Positions 24,274-32,658 of a DNA stretch of 64,000 bases are shown one piece after another. How positions within the stretch are numbered: the first letter of the stretch is position 1; every line of letters begins with the position of its first letter. Below the pieces are notes generated by a model. That model was given only the letters and a program-made list of their open reading frames with translations, was not told the DNA's origin and ran no database searches. The translations under genes were made by a program, and so were the position numbers. Source of the stretch: Dactylosporangium sucinum (GTDB lineage Bacteria; Actinomycetota; Actinomycetes; Mycobacteriales; Micromonosporaceae). The stretch spans positions 235,484-299,483 of the forward strand of contig NZ_BMPI01000002.1 in NCBI RefSeq assembly GCF_014647515.1, given 5' to 3'.

Positions 24274-24930
24274 ATGGGGCCACGCGAGCGGTACCGGGAG
24301 CAGGTCCGCGACGAGATCAGGACGCACGCCTGGACACAGGTGGCCACCGCGGGCGCGTCGGCGTTGTCGCTCAACGCCATCGCCAAGCAGATGGGCATCA
24401 GCGGTCCCGCGCTGTACCGCTACTTCGCCAGCCGCGACGACCTGATCACCGACCTGGTGCTGGACGCCTACCGGGACCTGGCCGAGACCTGCGAGGCGGC
24501 CGCGGCGGGCGAGGACACGCCGGCGGGAAGGCTGTCGGCGGCGGCCGGCGCGATCCGCGCGTGGGCGCTCGCCGCCCCGCACCGGTACCTGCTCATCTAC
24601 GGCACGCCGGTGCCCGGCTACGCGGCCCCGCCGGAGGCGACGGCTCTCGCGTCACGGATCATGCGGCTGCTGCTGGACGGCTTCGCGCCGGCCGGCGACG
24701 GCGGCCCGGACACCGGCCTCGACCGGCACCTCGACCAGCACCGGCACTGGGCGGGCGACGACCACCCGGCCGCGGCCCTGAGCCACGCGCTGCGGTTCTG
24801 GACGCGCCTGCACGGCGTGCTGAGCCTGGAGGTCGCCGGCCATTTCACCGGCATGGCCTTCGACCCCGCAGTGCTCTACGCCGCCGAGGTCGCCTCGGTG
24901 GTGCCGCCGGTCAGCCCGCCTGGTCGGTGA
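24274..24930 (+). CDS. TetR-family regulator with WHG-type C-terminal domain
   Basis: 218 residues. TetR HTH at about 14-60 (ASALSLNAIAKQMGISGPALYRYFASRDDLI). The C-terminal ligand domain has the WHG-type pattern (IRAWALAAPHRYLLIYGTPVPGYAAP; ALRFWTRLHGVLSLEVAGHF). Likely represses the divergent reductase at 23176-24192. Its last 20 bp overlap the end of the convergent reductase at 24911. Confidence 0.88.
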   Translation: MGPRERYREQVRDEIRTHAWTQVATAGASALSLNAIAKQMGISGPALYRYFASRDDLITDLVLDAYRDLAETCEAAAAGEDTPAGRLSAAAGAIRAWALAAPHRYLLIYGTPVPGYAAPPEATALASRIMRLLLDGFAPAGDGGPDTGLDRHLDQHRHWAGDDHPAAALSHALRFWTRLHGVLSLEVAGHFTGMAFDPAVLYAAEVASVVPPVSPPGR

Positions 24931-25894
24931 GCGTGATGACGACGTTGCCGACCTTGCGGCCGGTGTCGACGTAGCGGTGGGCCTCGGCGATGGCCGCGAG
25001 CGGGTAGCGGCGGTCGATGACGATCCGCAGCTGGTCGGCCTCGATCATCTCGCGCAGCGCCTCGAGGGCCGCGTGCTTGCGGACCGACATGCCGGTGCGC
25101 ACCCGCGGCCCGCCGGTCACCGCCGTGCGCACGGCGAGGACGTTGTTCACCAGCCCGGTCGTGGGCAGGTACGAGCCGTTGCGGGCGAGGACGGGCCGGC
25201 AGGCGGCGAACGAGCTGCGGCCGACGGTGTCGAAGACCACGTCGTACGACTCGCCGCTGCGCGTGAAGTCCTCGACGGTGTAGTCGTGCACGCGCGTGGC
25301 GCCCAGCGACGTCACCAGCGCCGCGTTCCGCCCGGAGCAGACGCCGTGCACCTCGGCGCCGAGGTGGCGGGCCAGCTGCACCGCGTAGGTGCCGATGCTC
25401 CCCGACGCGCCGACGACGAGCACCTTCTGCCCGGCCCGGACGTTCGCGAGGTCGTGCAGGAAATACCACGCGGTCGTGAACCCGTCGACGGAGGCCGCCG
25501 CCTCGGCGTAGCTGACGTTCGCGGGCATCGGCGCGAGCGAGGCGCGCTCGGCGATGGCCTTGTACTCGGCGTTGGCGCCCACCCCGAAGCCGGTGAAGCC
25601 GAACACCCGGTCGCCGAGCGCGAACCGGCGCACCCCGGCCCCGGTGGCCGCGACCTCGCCGGCGAACTCCAGGCCGAGCACGCGGACGCCCCTGCGCGGC
25701 CGGCGCAGCCCCAGGATGACCCGGCCCCAGCGGGGCTCCCCGCGCCGCATCCCGCACTCGGCCGTGGTGACGGTGGTGGCGTGCACCCGCACCAGCACCT
25801 CACCCTGCCGGGGCGACGGGGCGGGCACCTCGACCGGCGTGAGGACGGACGGCGGACCGTATTCCCGGAACATCACCGCGCGCATGCCGGCCAT
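24911..25894 (-). CDS. NAD(P)-dependent MDR alcohol dehydrogenase/reductase
   Basis: 327 residues. N-terminal GroES part with MRAVMFREYGPPSVLTPVEVP and LGLEFAGEVAATGAG, Rossmann motif VLVVGASGSIGTYAVQLARHLGA, and C-terminus YPLAAIAEAHRYVDTGRKVGNVV. No structural-zinc cysteine cluster is seen. ATG 25894 chosen; ATG 25885 is equally possible as neither has a good ribosome-binding site. Substrate unknown. Confidence 0.85.
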   Translation of the reverse strand: MAGMRAVMFREYGPPSVLTPVEVPAPSPRQGEVLVRVHATTVTTAECGMRRGEPRWGRVILGLRRPRRGVRVLGLEFAGEVAATGAGVRRFALGDRVFGFTGFGVGANAEYKAIAERASLAPMPANVSYAEAAASVDGFTTAWYFLHDLANVRAGQKVLVVGASGSIGTYAVQLARHLGAEVHGVCSGRNAALVTSLGATRVHDYTVEDFTRSGESYDVVFDTVGRSSFAACRPVLARNGSYLPTTGLVNNVLAVRTAVTGGPRVRTGMSVRKHAALEALREMIEADQLRIVIDRRYPLAAIAEAHRYVDTGRKVGNVVITLTDQAG

Positions 25895-25929
25895 GGTGCG
25901 GTACCGCCGCTGTGACGGCACTGAGAGTG

Positions 25930-26154
25930 CTATCGACCGCCGTCGCGGACCACGAGCAGCACGCGGCCCTGGCCGTGCGCGGCGGTCAGCCAGGCCGGGA
26001 GGCGCTCGCCCAGCAGGGCGATCAGCTCCTCGGCGTCGTCCTCGTACCGCTCGTCGTCGTAGATCTCGTCGGGGTCGAAGGCCGCCAGCTCCTCCCGCGC
26101 TGCGTCCGGGACGAGCATCGGGAACGGCCACGCCGACAGGTACTGCTCTGCCAT
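25930..26154 (-). CDS. Small acidic hypothetical protein, 74 residues
   Basis: Starts MAEQYLSAWPFPMLVPDAAR and has an acidic middle (FDPDEIYDDERYEDDAEELI). No recognised family. It is divergent from the ankyrin protein at 26175, with 20 bp between start codons, so both must use the same short control region or leaderless transcripts. Confidence 0.55.
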   Translation of the reverse strand: MAEQYLSAWPFPMLVPDAAREELAAFDPDEIYDDERYEDDAEELIALLGERLPAWLTAAHGQGRVLLVVRDGGR

Positions 26155-26174
26155 GCCGCTATTACACTCGCCGC

Positions 26175-28046
26175 ATGCTCCGGCCGTTGCACCCGTCGGC
26201 CGTCCCCGGCTGGATGGTCGAGCGCGCCACCGCGCGGCGGCTCGCCGGGGACTGGCGCGGGGCCTGCGAGGTCGCCGGGGTCGACGTCGAGGTGGACCTG
26301 GCCGCGATCCGGCGGGTGCACGGGGACGAGGTCGCCCGGCGGGTCGAGGACGACCTCACCCATCTCGCGCCCGACCTGCTCCGGTGGCACCTGCCGCGCC
26401 GCCCCGACGGGCGGTTGCGCAGCGACTCGTGGCACCCGGTCGCCCTGTTCCCCGACGGGCACGCACTCGTCGTGCACCCGCCGGCCTGGTTCGACCGGCC
26501 GCAGCGGATCACCGTGCGGTTCGAGCGGCCCGGCGGCACGCTCCGCCGGGCCACGCTGGACGACAGCCTGCTCCTCCTTCGCGAGCGCTGGGATTCCCGG
26601 TGTACCGCGCAGCTGCGCGCCCGCTGCGGCGGCCCGAGCCGGCTGCCGTTCTTCACCACGGGCGGCGAACGCCTGGACGACGACGCGGTGGCCGGCGACG
26701 GGCCCGAGGGCCGGGTCGAGTTCATCGTCCAGATCGACGACGAGGGGCGGCCCGCCGACGCGTGGAGCGCCGCCGGCTTCGACCTCGAGGTGCTGCTGTT
26801 CGACCCGCGCTGGGGCGACGACCGGGTCGACCCCGCTGCGTTCGACCCTGCCGCTTTCGACCCTGCCGCTTTCGACCCTGCCGCGTTCGACCCTGCCGCG
26901 TTCGCGCTTTCCTCGTTCGGGCCTTCCTCGTTCGGGTCGGCCGCGGTCGTCCGGGCCGGTCGGCGCGCGGCCGCGGTCGACCGGGCGCTGGGCTGGCTCC
27001 GGCCCGCGCACTGGTGGCTCGCCGAGGCCGCCGGGCGCGTGCGGTGGCACCTGGCCGACGCCCGGGCCAACGCGCCGTGGAACGACGACCCGGCCCTGGT
27101 CACGCCGTGGCGCACCGACCTCGCCGAGGACTCCGGGCTGTTCCGCGTCGACCTGCGCGGCCGGTGCCTGGTGCTCGACCGGCTCGACGGCCCGCGGCCC
27201 CGGGCCCGCCTGGTGGCGACCGCGCGGTACCGGCAGGCCGACGCCGAGCGCGAGGCGGCCGAGGTCGACGCGTTCGGCACGGTGCTCGACCGGATCCCGC
27301 GCCTGCCGCACGCGCTGGCCCGCCGGCCGGCCGAGCTCGACGCGCTGCGCGCCGGGTCGTGGTCGCCGGACGACCTGCACCCGCTCGTCCACGCCGCGCT
27401 GTTCCCCGACCGGCCGGCGCCCGGGCCGCGGCCGGCCCCGCCGCTGCCCGGCACCGTGCGCGTGCACTGCGACGAGGCCACCCACGAGGTCCGGTTCCGC
27501 GGCGGCACGATCGCCGTCCCGCACGGCCCGGCCGAGATCGAGCGGGAACGCGTGCTGGAGACGCTCGGCGGGCGGGTGGCCGGCTGCATGGCGGCGCGCG
27601 ACGGCTGGCGCGACCCGGCCGTGCGGATGCACCGCCGGATGCGCGCCCTGCGGGCCGAGCTGCTCGCCCGGGTGTGGCACGGCGACGGCCCGGCCGTCCT
27701 GGCGGCGGTCGAGCAGGGCGTCGACCCGCACGTGCGCGACGAGCGCGGCCGGACCCTGCTGCACCTGCTGCCGTGGCTGTCCGACGAGGAGGGGCGGCGC
27801 TCGTCCCCGGCGCTGGTGCGCCGGCTGCTCGACGCCGGCCTCGACATCGACGCCCGCGACCGGGCCGGCGAGACGCCGCTGCACGTCGCGGTCGCGCTCG
27901 GCGCGCCCGGGCTGGTGCGCGGCCTGCTCGACGCGGGCGCCGACCCGTCCGCGATGAGCGGCGGCCCGAACCCGCGCGCCGCCGCCTGGACCTACCGCCC
28001 CGACCTCGACTTCCTGCGCGCGATCCGCTACCGGCCGGGCCGCTAA
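26175..28046 (+). CDS. Ankyrin-repeat protein with DPAAF tandem repeats
   Basis: 623 residues, no signal peptide. Residues 1-215 and 260-520 match nothing I know; they are Arg/Asp-rich. Residues about 219-253 are seven 5-residue units, five exact DPAAF then ALSSF and GPSSF. The C-terminus (about 510-600) holds ankyrin repeats: VLAAVEQGVDPHVRDERGRT, then LVRRLLDAGLDIDARDRAGE, then PLHVAVALGAPGLVRGLLDA. Ankyrins bind other proteins; the partner is unknown. Starts at ATG 26175; the frame is open further upstream but only in sequence antisense to real genes. Confidence 0.75.
   Translation: MLRPLHPSAVPGWMVERATARRLAGDWRGACEVAGVDVEVDLAAIRRVHGDEVARRVEDDLTHLAPDLLRWHLPRRPDGRLRSDSWHPVALFPDGHALVVHPPAWFDRPQRITVRFERPGGTLRRATLDDSLLLLRERWDSRCTAQLRARCGGPSRLPFFTTGGERLDDDAVAGDGPEGRVEFIVQIDDEGRPADAWSAAGFDLEVLLFDPRWGDDRVDPAAFDPAAFDPAAFDPAAFDPAAFALSSFGPSSFGSAAVVRAGRRAAAVDRALGWLRPAHWWLAEAAGRVRWHLADARANAPWNDDPALVTPWRTDLAEDSGLFRVDLRGRCLVLDRLDGPRPRARLVATARYRQADAEREAAEVDAFGTVLDRIPRLPHALARRPAELDALRAGSWSPDDLHPLVHAALFPDRPAPGPRPAPPLPGTVRVHCDEATHEVRFRGGTIAVPHGPAEIERERVLETLGGRVAGCMAARDGWRDPAVRMHRRMRALRAELLARVWHGDGPAVLAAVEQGVDPHVRDERGRTLLHLLPWLSDEEGRRSSPALVRRLLDAGLDIDARDRAGETPLHVAVALGAPGLVRGLLDAGADPSAMSGGPNPRAAAWTYRPDLDFLRAIRYRPGR
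26829..26933 (+). repeat. 15-bp coding minisatellite (7 units)
   Basis: Unit GACCCTGCCGCNTTC: five near-identical copies (26829-26903) then two diverged copies (26904-26933), encoding DPAAF x5, ALSSF, GPSSF. The period of 5 residues with Phe at the same place resembles pentapeptide-repeat spacing. Confidence 0.9.
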
Positions 28047-28104
28047 GGCCTGTCTCATCACTGGGGCCGCAGCGAGGCGGAGTCCAGTGATGCAACAGGC
28101 CTTA
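28044..28104. terminator. Large hairpin after the ankyrin gene
   Basis: Arms 28044-28064 and 28084-28104: TAAGGCCTGT and CATCACTGG paired perfectly on both sides of a 2-nt internal mismatch. The stop codon is the first base triplet of the arm. The loop contains CCGCAGCGAGGCGGAG, close to the core of repeat D, so it may be a diverged member of that family used as a terminator. Confidence 0.7.
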
Positions 28105-28118
28105 GACTCACGCGCGGC

Positions 28119-28191
28119 AGGGCCGTAGCGCAGAGGTCGACGCACCGTCCGGCAAAGACGAAGGACGCCGGTTCGAATCCGGCCGGTCCTG
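28119..28191 (+). tRNA. tRNA-like gene, anticodon position GCA (Cys-like), no U33
   Basis: 73 nt that fold as a cloverleaf: acceptor AGGGCCG/CGGTCCT, T arm GCCGG-TTCGAAT-CCGGC (fully canonical), D stem GCG/CGC, anticodon stem CGTC/GACG with a 7-nt loop CGGCAAA. Positions 34-36 read GCA (Cys), but position 33 is G instead of the near-universal U, and two stem pairs (13:22 and 27:43) are C-A mismatches. The acceptor helix can extend by three pairs (28116-28118 with 28191-28193) to 10 bp. Discriminator base is G, whereas cysteinyl-tRNA synthetase needs U73. No CCA is encoded. It may be a degenerate tRNA, a regulatory tRNA mimic, or a real tRNA with an unusual loop. Confidence 0.55.
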
Positions 28192-28193
28192 CC

Positions 28194-28550
28194 CTACGCG
28201 GTGATCTCCTCGGCGAGGACCGCGGCCTGGCTGTGCTCCAGGTCGCGCGTCGCCGTCAGCAGGGTGACCGGGCCTCCCTCCGCCAGCTCGCGGAGATGGT
28301 CCAGCGCCTCCCGCCGCTCGGGGGCGGCCAGCTCGGCCACGTAGCGCCGGCGGAACTCGGCGAACCGCTCGGGCTGGTGCCCATACCAGTGACGCAGCTC
28401 GGTCGACGGCGCGACCTCCCGCAGCCACTCGTCGAACCGGGCGGCGTCCTTGCGCAGGCCCCGCGGCCACACGCGATCGACCAGCACCCGCCGGCCGTCG
28501 CCGGTCTGCGGGGCGTCGTAGATCCTGCCGGTCCGGACCGCAGCCGTCAT
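28194..28550 (-). CDS. DUF488 family protein
   Basis: 118 residues from ATG 28550. The family hallmark is present: IYDAPQTGDGRRVLVDRVWPRGLRKDAARFDEW, then WYGHQPERFAEFRRRY and VTLLTATRDLEHSQA. DUF488 proteins are small soluble proteins of unknown function, with a conserved Asp/Arg/Trp pocket. Its stop lies 2 bp from the tRNA-like gene on the other strand. Confidence 0.88.
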   Translation of the reverse strand: MTAAVRTGRIYDAPQTGDGRRVLVDRVWPRGLRKDAARFDEWLREVAPSTELRHWYGHQPERFAEFRRRYVAELAAPERREALDHLRELAEGGPVTLLTATRDLEHSQAAVLAEEITA

Positions 28551-28759
28551 GCCACCAAGTCTTCCACGCACGCGCCGCCGCCGCTCCCCGCCGGTGATCG
28601 TCGCGGCGGGGGATGCTCCTGGCCGGCTCCGCGGGCCGCAGGGTAGGTCCGTGAACAGCATAACGCACCCATCGGCGCCGATCACTCGGGCAAACAGCCC
28701 TGTTGAGCTGGGGTTATTCGGTCGTACGCTCGTCGCTCACGACAACTGGAGGTTGCGAG

Positions 28760-29398
28760 TTGACCGACCCCGGCATGATCGCGTGGGCCCAGGTAGTACT
28801 CCTCAACGACCACCCCCTCCGCTCCGACCTGGTGCAGGCACTCCGGATCATGACGACCGTCCATCCCCAGGTGTACCGCCCCCGCCTGGCCCGAGCCCTA
28901 TGCGTCCTGGTCGACGGCTTCTCGCCGGCCACGCCGCCGTCGGCGGCGGAGCCCTTCCTGCTGGAGGCCGCCGAGCACCTGCACACCTGGGCCGCGGCGG
29001 TGCTGCGCACCGGCAGCGCGACGGCCGAGATCACCCGCCGACGGTCGCCGGACGCCGGCCCGGACTGGGACCTGCTGGCCCTGTCGGCGGCCCTGGAGAC
29101 GGCGGGCCGCCGAGACGCCGCGCTGGCGGCGGTCGAGGCGTTGGTGGCGCTGGACCGCTCACGCCGCGACGCCCCGAGAAGCCGAGTCGCGCTGGCCCTG
29201 CTCCGCCAGGCGGCCCTCTTGGAGCGCCGCGAACGCGGCCCGGCCGCGGCATCTCTCCGCGACGAGGCGCACCGCTTGCTGACGTCCGACCCGGCCCCGC
29301 CTCGGAGCAACTCCCTGGCCACCCTCCTGACGAGCGCCGCACCGCTCCCCGAGCAACGCCCAGCGCCCGCCCCGAACCGCACGCCGATCCGCCACTGA
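28760..29398 (+). CDS. Hypothetical helical protein, 212 residues
   Basis: Not recognised. TTG 28760 is chosen because GGAGG lies 7 bp upstream (28748-28752); the frame is open further upstream without a better site. Sequence is Ala/Leu/Arg-rich and helical (LLALSAALETAGRRDAALAA, ALALLRQAALLERRERGPA), suggesting TPR-like helical hairpins, with a disordered Pro-rich C-terminus. A weak promoter (TTGAGC 28703, TACGCT 28725, 16-bp spacer) precedes it. Confidence 0.6.
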   Translation: MTDPGMIAWAQVVLLNDHPLRSDLVQALRIMTTVHPQVYRPRLARALCVLVDGFSPATPPSAAEPFLLEAAEHLHTWAAAVLRTGSATAEITRRRSPDAGPDWDLLALSAALETAGRRDAALAAVEALVALDRSRRDAPRSRVALALLRQAALLERRERGPAAASLRDEAHRLLTSDPAPPRSNSLATLLTSAAPLPEQRPAPAPNRTPIRH

Positions 29399-29728
29399 CC
29401 CTGGTCGCCAGCGGCCCGGGCCACGACGATCACCGCCGCGAAACGGCGTGCGCCGTTCGCGGAGGAGCTCAAGGCCGGGCCAGCGGTCGCGAGTTGGCCT
29501 CGGGAGAACAACGTCGTCGGGGCGACGGAATCCACCAGGGTCAACTCGCGGCCCGCGCGACCAGAGCAGGGTCGGCGCGGGCCGCGTCGACTGTGGACCC
29601 GCTGAGTTCCACCACGTGCCTCGTGCCGCGGCGGCCAGCTCGTGCGGTGTCCACCAAAGGTTGGCCGGCTCGGCGCGCGTTCGCCCGGATGCTGCACCGC
29701 AGGCCACGCCCGCCCCGGTGACATACGG
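29399..29728. other. 330-bp gap between convergent genes, no convincing gene
   Basis: Several frames are open in this stretch but none has a start, ribosome-binding site and codon pattern that agree. No strong hairpin was found. Confidence 0.5.
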
Positions 29729-30562
29729 CTACCCTACGGGCGCCGCGACCAGGCCGTGGGCGGTGACGAGACCCGGCCGAACCGCGCCGCCACACGCCAG
29801 CGGGACGGCCGCCGCGAGCCGGGCGGAAGGCGCCAGCGCGCTGGTGGCCGTGAGCGGGGTGGTCGCCGTCAGCGCGGCGGCCGCCGCGGCCAGGGCCGGC
29901 GGGATGCGGACGCCCAGCTCCGTTGACGTGTCGCAGCCCAGCTCGAACGCCTCCCGGGCGCGGCCGATGTGCCCCGTCGCCGCCAGCCGGGCGACGATGC
30001 GGACGATGCGGGTCTCGTCGTGCGGGGCGGTGCGGTAGGCGCGGTCCAGCCAGTATGCCTCGTCGAGCACGCGCGCCTCGGCCGCGGCCAGGTCGGCCAG
30101 GCGGTCGAGCAGCGTGAGGTAGTGCTGCCGCATCCGCTCGCGGGCGGCCTCCAGGCCGGAGGCGTCGTCCCCGGCCAGCAGGTCGCCGCGCCACAGGGCC
30201 GCGCACGCGCGCAGCTCCGTCGCGCCCGGACGGCGGCCGCCGGAGGCCACGGCGTCGGCGGCGGAGGCCAGGCGGAACGCGTCGACCGGGGCGTCGAGGA
30301 CCAGGTCGTCGCCGGCGCGGCGGACGACCGCACCGTAGCGATCCCGCAGCCGGACCAGCACGTTGCGCAGGCGGCGCTGGGCCGTGCGCGGCGGTGTGCC
30401 CGGCCACAGGGCGGCGGTCACGGCGGGCAGGGACTCGGTGCCGCCGACGCGGACCAGGTGGCGCAGCAGGCGCTCGGCGTGTGTCGTGGGGCACGTGACG
30501 TCGACGCCGGCGGCGAGGACCCGGAAACCGCCGAGCGCCCTGATCTCAACCCGTTCCTTCAT
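29729..30562 (-). CDS. SARP-like regulator with BTAD domain
   Basis: 277 residues from ATG 30562. The N-terminus (VEIRALGGFRVLAAGVDVTC, ALWPGTPPRTAQRRLRNVLVRLRDRYG) is the OmpR-type winged helix of SARP activators; residues about 100-240 form the bacterial transcriptional activation domain (LRACAALWRGDLLAG, ARERMRQHYLTLLDRLADLAAAE). The tail is Ala/Thr-rich. Small SARPs activate specialised operons by binding near -35. No target is obvious here; the two-component pair at 30636-32452 is next on the same strand. Confidence 0.8.
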   Translation of the reverse strand: MKERVEIRALGGFRVLAAGVDVTCPTTHAERLLRHLVRVGGTESLPAVTAALWPGTPPRTAQRRLRNVLVRLRDRYGAVVRRAGDDLVLDAPVDAFRLASAADAVASGGRRPGATELRACAALWRGDLLAGDDASGLEAARERMRQHYLTLLDRLADLAAAEARVLDEAYWLDRAYRTAPHDETRIVRIVARLAATGHIGRAREAFELGCDTSTELGVRIPPALAAAAAALTATTPLTATSALAPSARLAAAVPLACGGAVRPGLVTAHGLVAAPVG

Positions 30563-30635
30563 GCCGCCAACGCTAAGAATCCCGGCGCCCCGGCACATCG
30601 GAGCACGGACTGGTTCTCCGCATCGGACCCAGGGA

Positions 30636-31292
30636 CTACTGCGGCCCCGCCAGACCCGTCTCGTAGGCGTAGATGACCGCCTGCACCCGGTCCCGCAGGC
30701 CGAGCTTGGCCAGGATGCTGCCGACGTGGGTCTTCACCGTGTGCTCGGAGACGCCGAGCCGCCCGGCGATCTCGGCGTTGGTGAGGCCGGCGGCGATGGC
30801 GGTGAGCACCTCGCGCTCGCGGGCGGTGACGGCCTCGTCGACCGCGCGGCGGGCCGGCACCGGGACCGCCCGCACGAACTCGGTGACGAGCCGGCGGGTC
30901 GCGGCCGGGCTCAGCAGCGACTCCCCGCCGGCGACGACCCGCACCGCGCGCAGCAGGTCGGCCCGCGGCGAGTCCTTGAGCAGGAAGCCGGAGGCGCCGG
31001 CGCGCAGCGAGTCGAAGACATACTCGTCCAGGTCGAACGTCGTGAGGATGATGACCCGGGCCCGGGGCGCGCTGCGGGTCACCTCGCGGGTCGCGGCGAT
31101 GCCGTCCATGCGCGGCATGCGGATGTCCATGAGCACGATGTCGGCGCCGGTGTCGCGGGCCAGGCCGGCGACCTGGTCGCCGTCGGAGGCCTCGCCGACC
31201 ACGGTCATGTCCGGCTGCGAGCCGATGAGCAGGCCCATGCCGACCCGGATCAGCTCCTCGTCGTCGGCGAGCACGACCCGGATGGGGTTCAC
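30636..31292 (-). CDS. NarL/LuxR-type response regulator
   Basis: 218 residues from GTG 31292. Receiver domain with Asp10-Asp11, phosphoacceptor Asp56 (IVLMDIRMP), Thr84 and Lys106; then a LuxR HTH (LTAIAAGLTNAEIAGRLGVSEHTVKTHVGSILAKLG). Its GTGA start overlaps the stop of the histidine kinase gene, so it is the kinase's partner. Targets are not visible. Confidence 0.93.
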   Translation of the reverse strand: MNPIRVVLADDEELIRVGMGLLIGSQPDMTVVGEASDGDQVAGLARDTGADIVLMDIRMPRMDGIAATREVTRSAPRARVIILTTFDLDEYVFDSLRAGASGFLLKDSPRADLLRAVRVVAGGESLLSPAATRRLVTEFVRAVPVPARRAVDEAVTAREREVLTAIAAGLTNAEIAGRLGVSEHTVKTHVGSILAKLGLRDRVQAVIYAYETGLAGPQ

Positions 31293-32452
31293 CGCCCCGC
31301 CTCCCGCGGCAGCGTCAGCCGCACCGTCCACGTCCCGCCCTCCGCCCCGTACGACAGCGCGGCACCCACGCTCGCCGCCCGCTCCTGCATGCCCCGCAGA
31401 CCGTGCCCCAGCTCGACCCGGCCCGCCCCGCCGGGAACGGCGTTGCACACCGCGATCGTCAGCTCCTCCGCCCCGTCCCGGACGTCTACGGCGACCGGCC
31501 GGCCGGGGGCGTGTTTCAGCGCGTTGGTCAGCGACTCCTGCACGATACGGAACGCGGCCAGCCCGGCGGCCCCCGCCACCACCCGCGGCCCGGGCATGTC
31601 GAGCGTAACGTCGACCCCCGCCCGGCGCATCGTGTCGACGAGCTTCGGGAGGTCGGCGGTGGTCGGCAGCGGCCGCAGCTCCTCGTCGTCGCCGGCCCGG
31701 ACGGTGCCCAGCAGCCGGCGCAGGTCGGCGAGCGTCTCCCGCCCGGTGCGGGCGATGAGGTCGAACGCCTGCGTGCCGGCCGCCGGGGCGGTCTCGGTCG
31801 CGGCCGCCCCGCCCTCGGCCAGGACCACCATCACGCCGACCGAGTGACCGAGCAGGTCGTGCATCTCCCGCGCGATGAGGTTGCGCTCCTCGGCGACGGC
31901 CCGGGCCGCCTCGGCGCGGCGGCGGGCGCGCTCGGCGACCACGCGCCTGCGGTACTGCTCGAGGACCGCCCGCTGGGAACGGGTCAGGACGCCGGCCAGC
32001 CAGGCCACGAACACGACGAGCGTGAGGTTGAACGCCTCGAAGGGGTCCGAGTTGTACGGGCGGGTCAGGAACATGATCGGAACGGCGAGCAGCGACGCGG
32101 CGAGGCAGACCAGCGACTGCCACACCCGCGCGTAGGCGGCCACGGCGTGCAGCGCGACCAGCGGCCCGATCGGCACCAGCGGGCTGGGCCAGCCGTTGAA
32201 GCCGAACAACAGCGCGAACGGGGCGATCACGAGGTTGACCGGGAACGGCGCCCGCCGCCGGAAGGTCAGCGGCAGCGTCATGCCGGCCGCCGTCACGAAC
32301 GCCCACGGGGTCACGACGCAGTCGCAGTCGGGCTTGTCGGCGGTCAGCGGCAGCACGGTCGCCGCGCACGCGAGCACGGCGAGGAAGCCGTCGAAGACCA
32401 GCGGCCAGCGGGCCGCCCACCCGGTCACCCGGCGTACCCAGGCGTCGTGCAT
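31289..32452 (-). CDS. Membrane histidine kinase (HisKA_3 type)
   Basis: 387 residues. About six membrane segments in residues 15-155 without a sizeable external domain, so it likely senses a membrane or intramembrane signal. Then a coiled coil (VVAERARRRAEAARAVAEER), the H-box IAREMHDLLGHSV with His198, and an HATPase with N-box FRIVQESLTNALKHA and G-box GHGLRGMQERA. Layout resembles DesK/LiaS-type kinases. Alternative start ATG 32467. Confidence 0.9.
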   Translation of the reverse strand: MHDAWVRRVTGWAARWPLVFDGFLAVLACAATVLPLTADKPDCDCVVTPWAFVTAAGMTLPLTFRRRAPFPVNLVIAPFALLFGFNGWPSPLVPIGPLVALHAVAAYARVWQSLVCLAASLLAVPIMFLTRPYNSDPFEAFNLTLVVFVAWLAGVLTRSQRAVLEQYRRRVVAERARRRAEAARAVAEERNLIAREMHDLLGHSVGVMVVLAEGGAAATETAPAAGTQAFDLIARTGRETLADLRRLLGTVRAGDDEELRPLPTTADLPKLVDTMRRAGVDVTLDMPGPRVVAGAAGLAAFRIVQESLTNALKHAPGRPVAVDVRDGAEELTIAVCNAVPGGAGRVELGHGLRGMQERAASVGAALSYGAEGGTWTVRLTLPREAGR

Positions 32453-32658
32453 GCCGGACTGTAGCATCGCCGTTCGGCCATGCCCGCAGCATCGCGCACC
32501 GGCGTACCGCGGCCGGCCCCGCCGACTGCGGGCCGGGCGGGTCAGGCGGCCAGGGCGTAGGCGTCGTGGACCGTGGCCAGGGCCCAGCGCATCCGGGAGA
32601 CCGCCACCTCCCCTGACAGCGCGGTGCGCGGCTCCTTGCGGGGGCGAGACGCCGGTGA

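Noticed and set aside
28100..28200. tRNA as an integration site with a nearby mobile element
   Set aside because: No integrase, no direct repeat of the tRNA 3' end within the window and no change in gene content typical of an island.
29541..29700. Minus-strand stretch reading GTRHVVELSGSTVDAARADP then stop
   Set aside because: No start, no family match and competing open frames on both strands; kept as an unassigned gap.
32541..32650. Short minus-strand peptide RMRWALATVHDAYALAA plus stop, in frame after the dioxygenase stop
   Set aside because: Codons look real, but it has no ribosome-binding site at proper distance and no recognised family; may be a remnant, too short to call.
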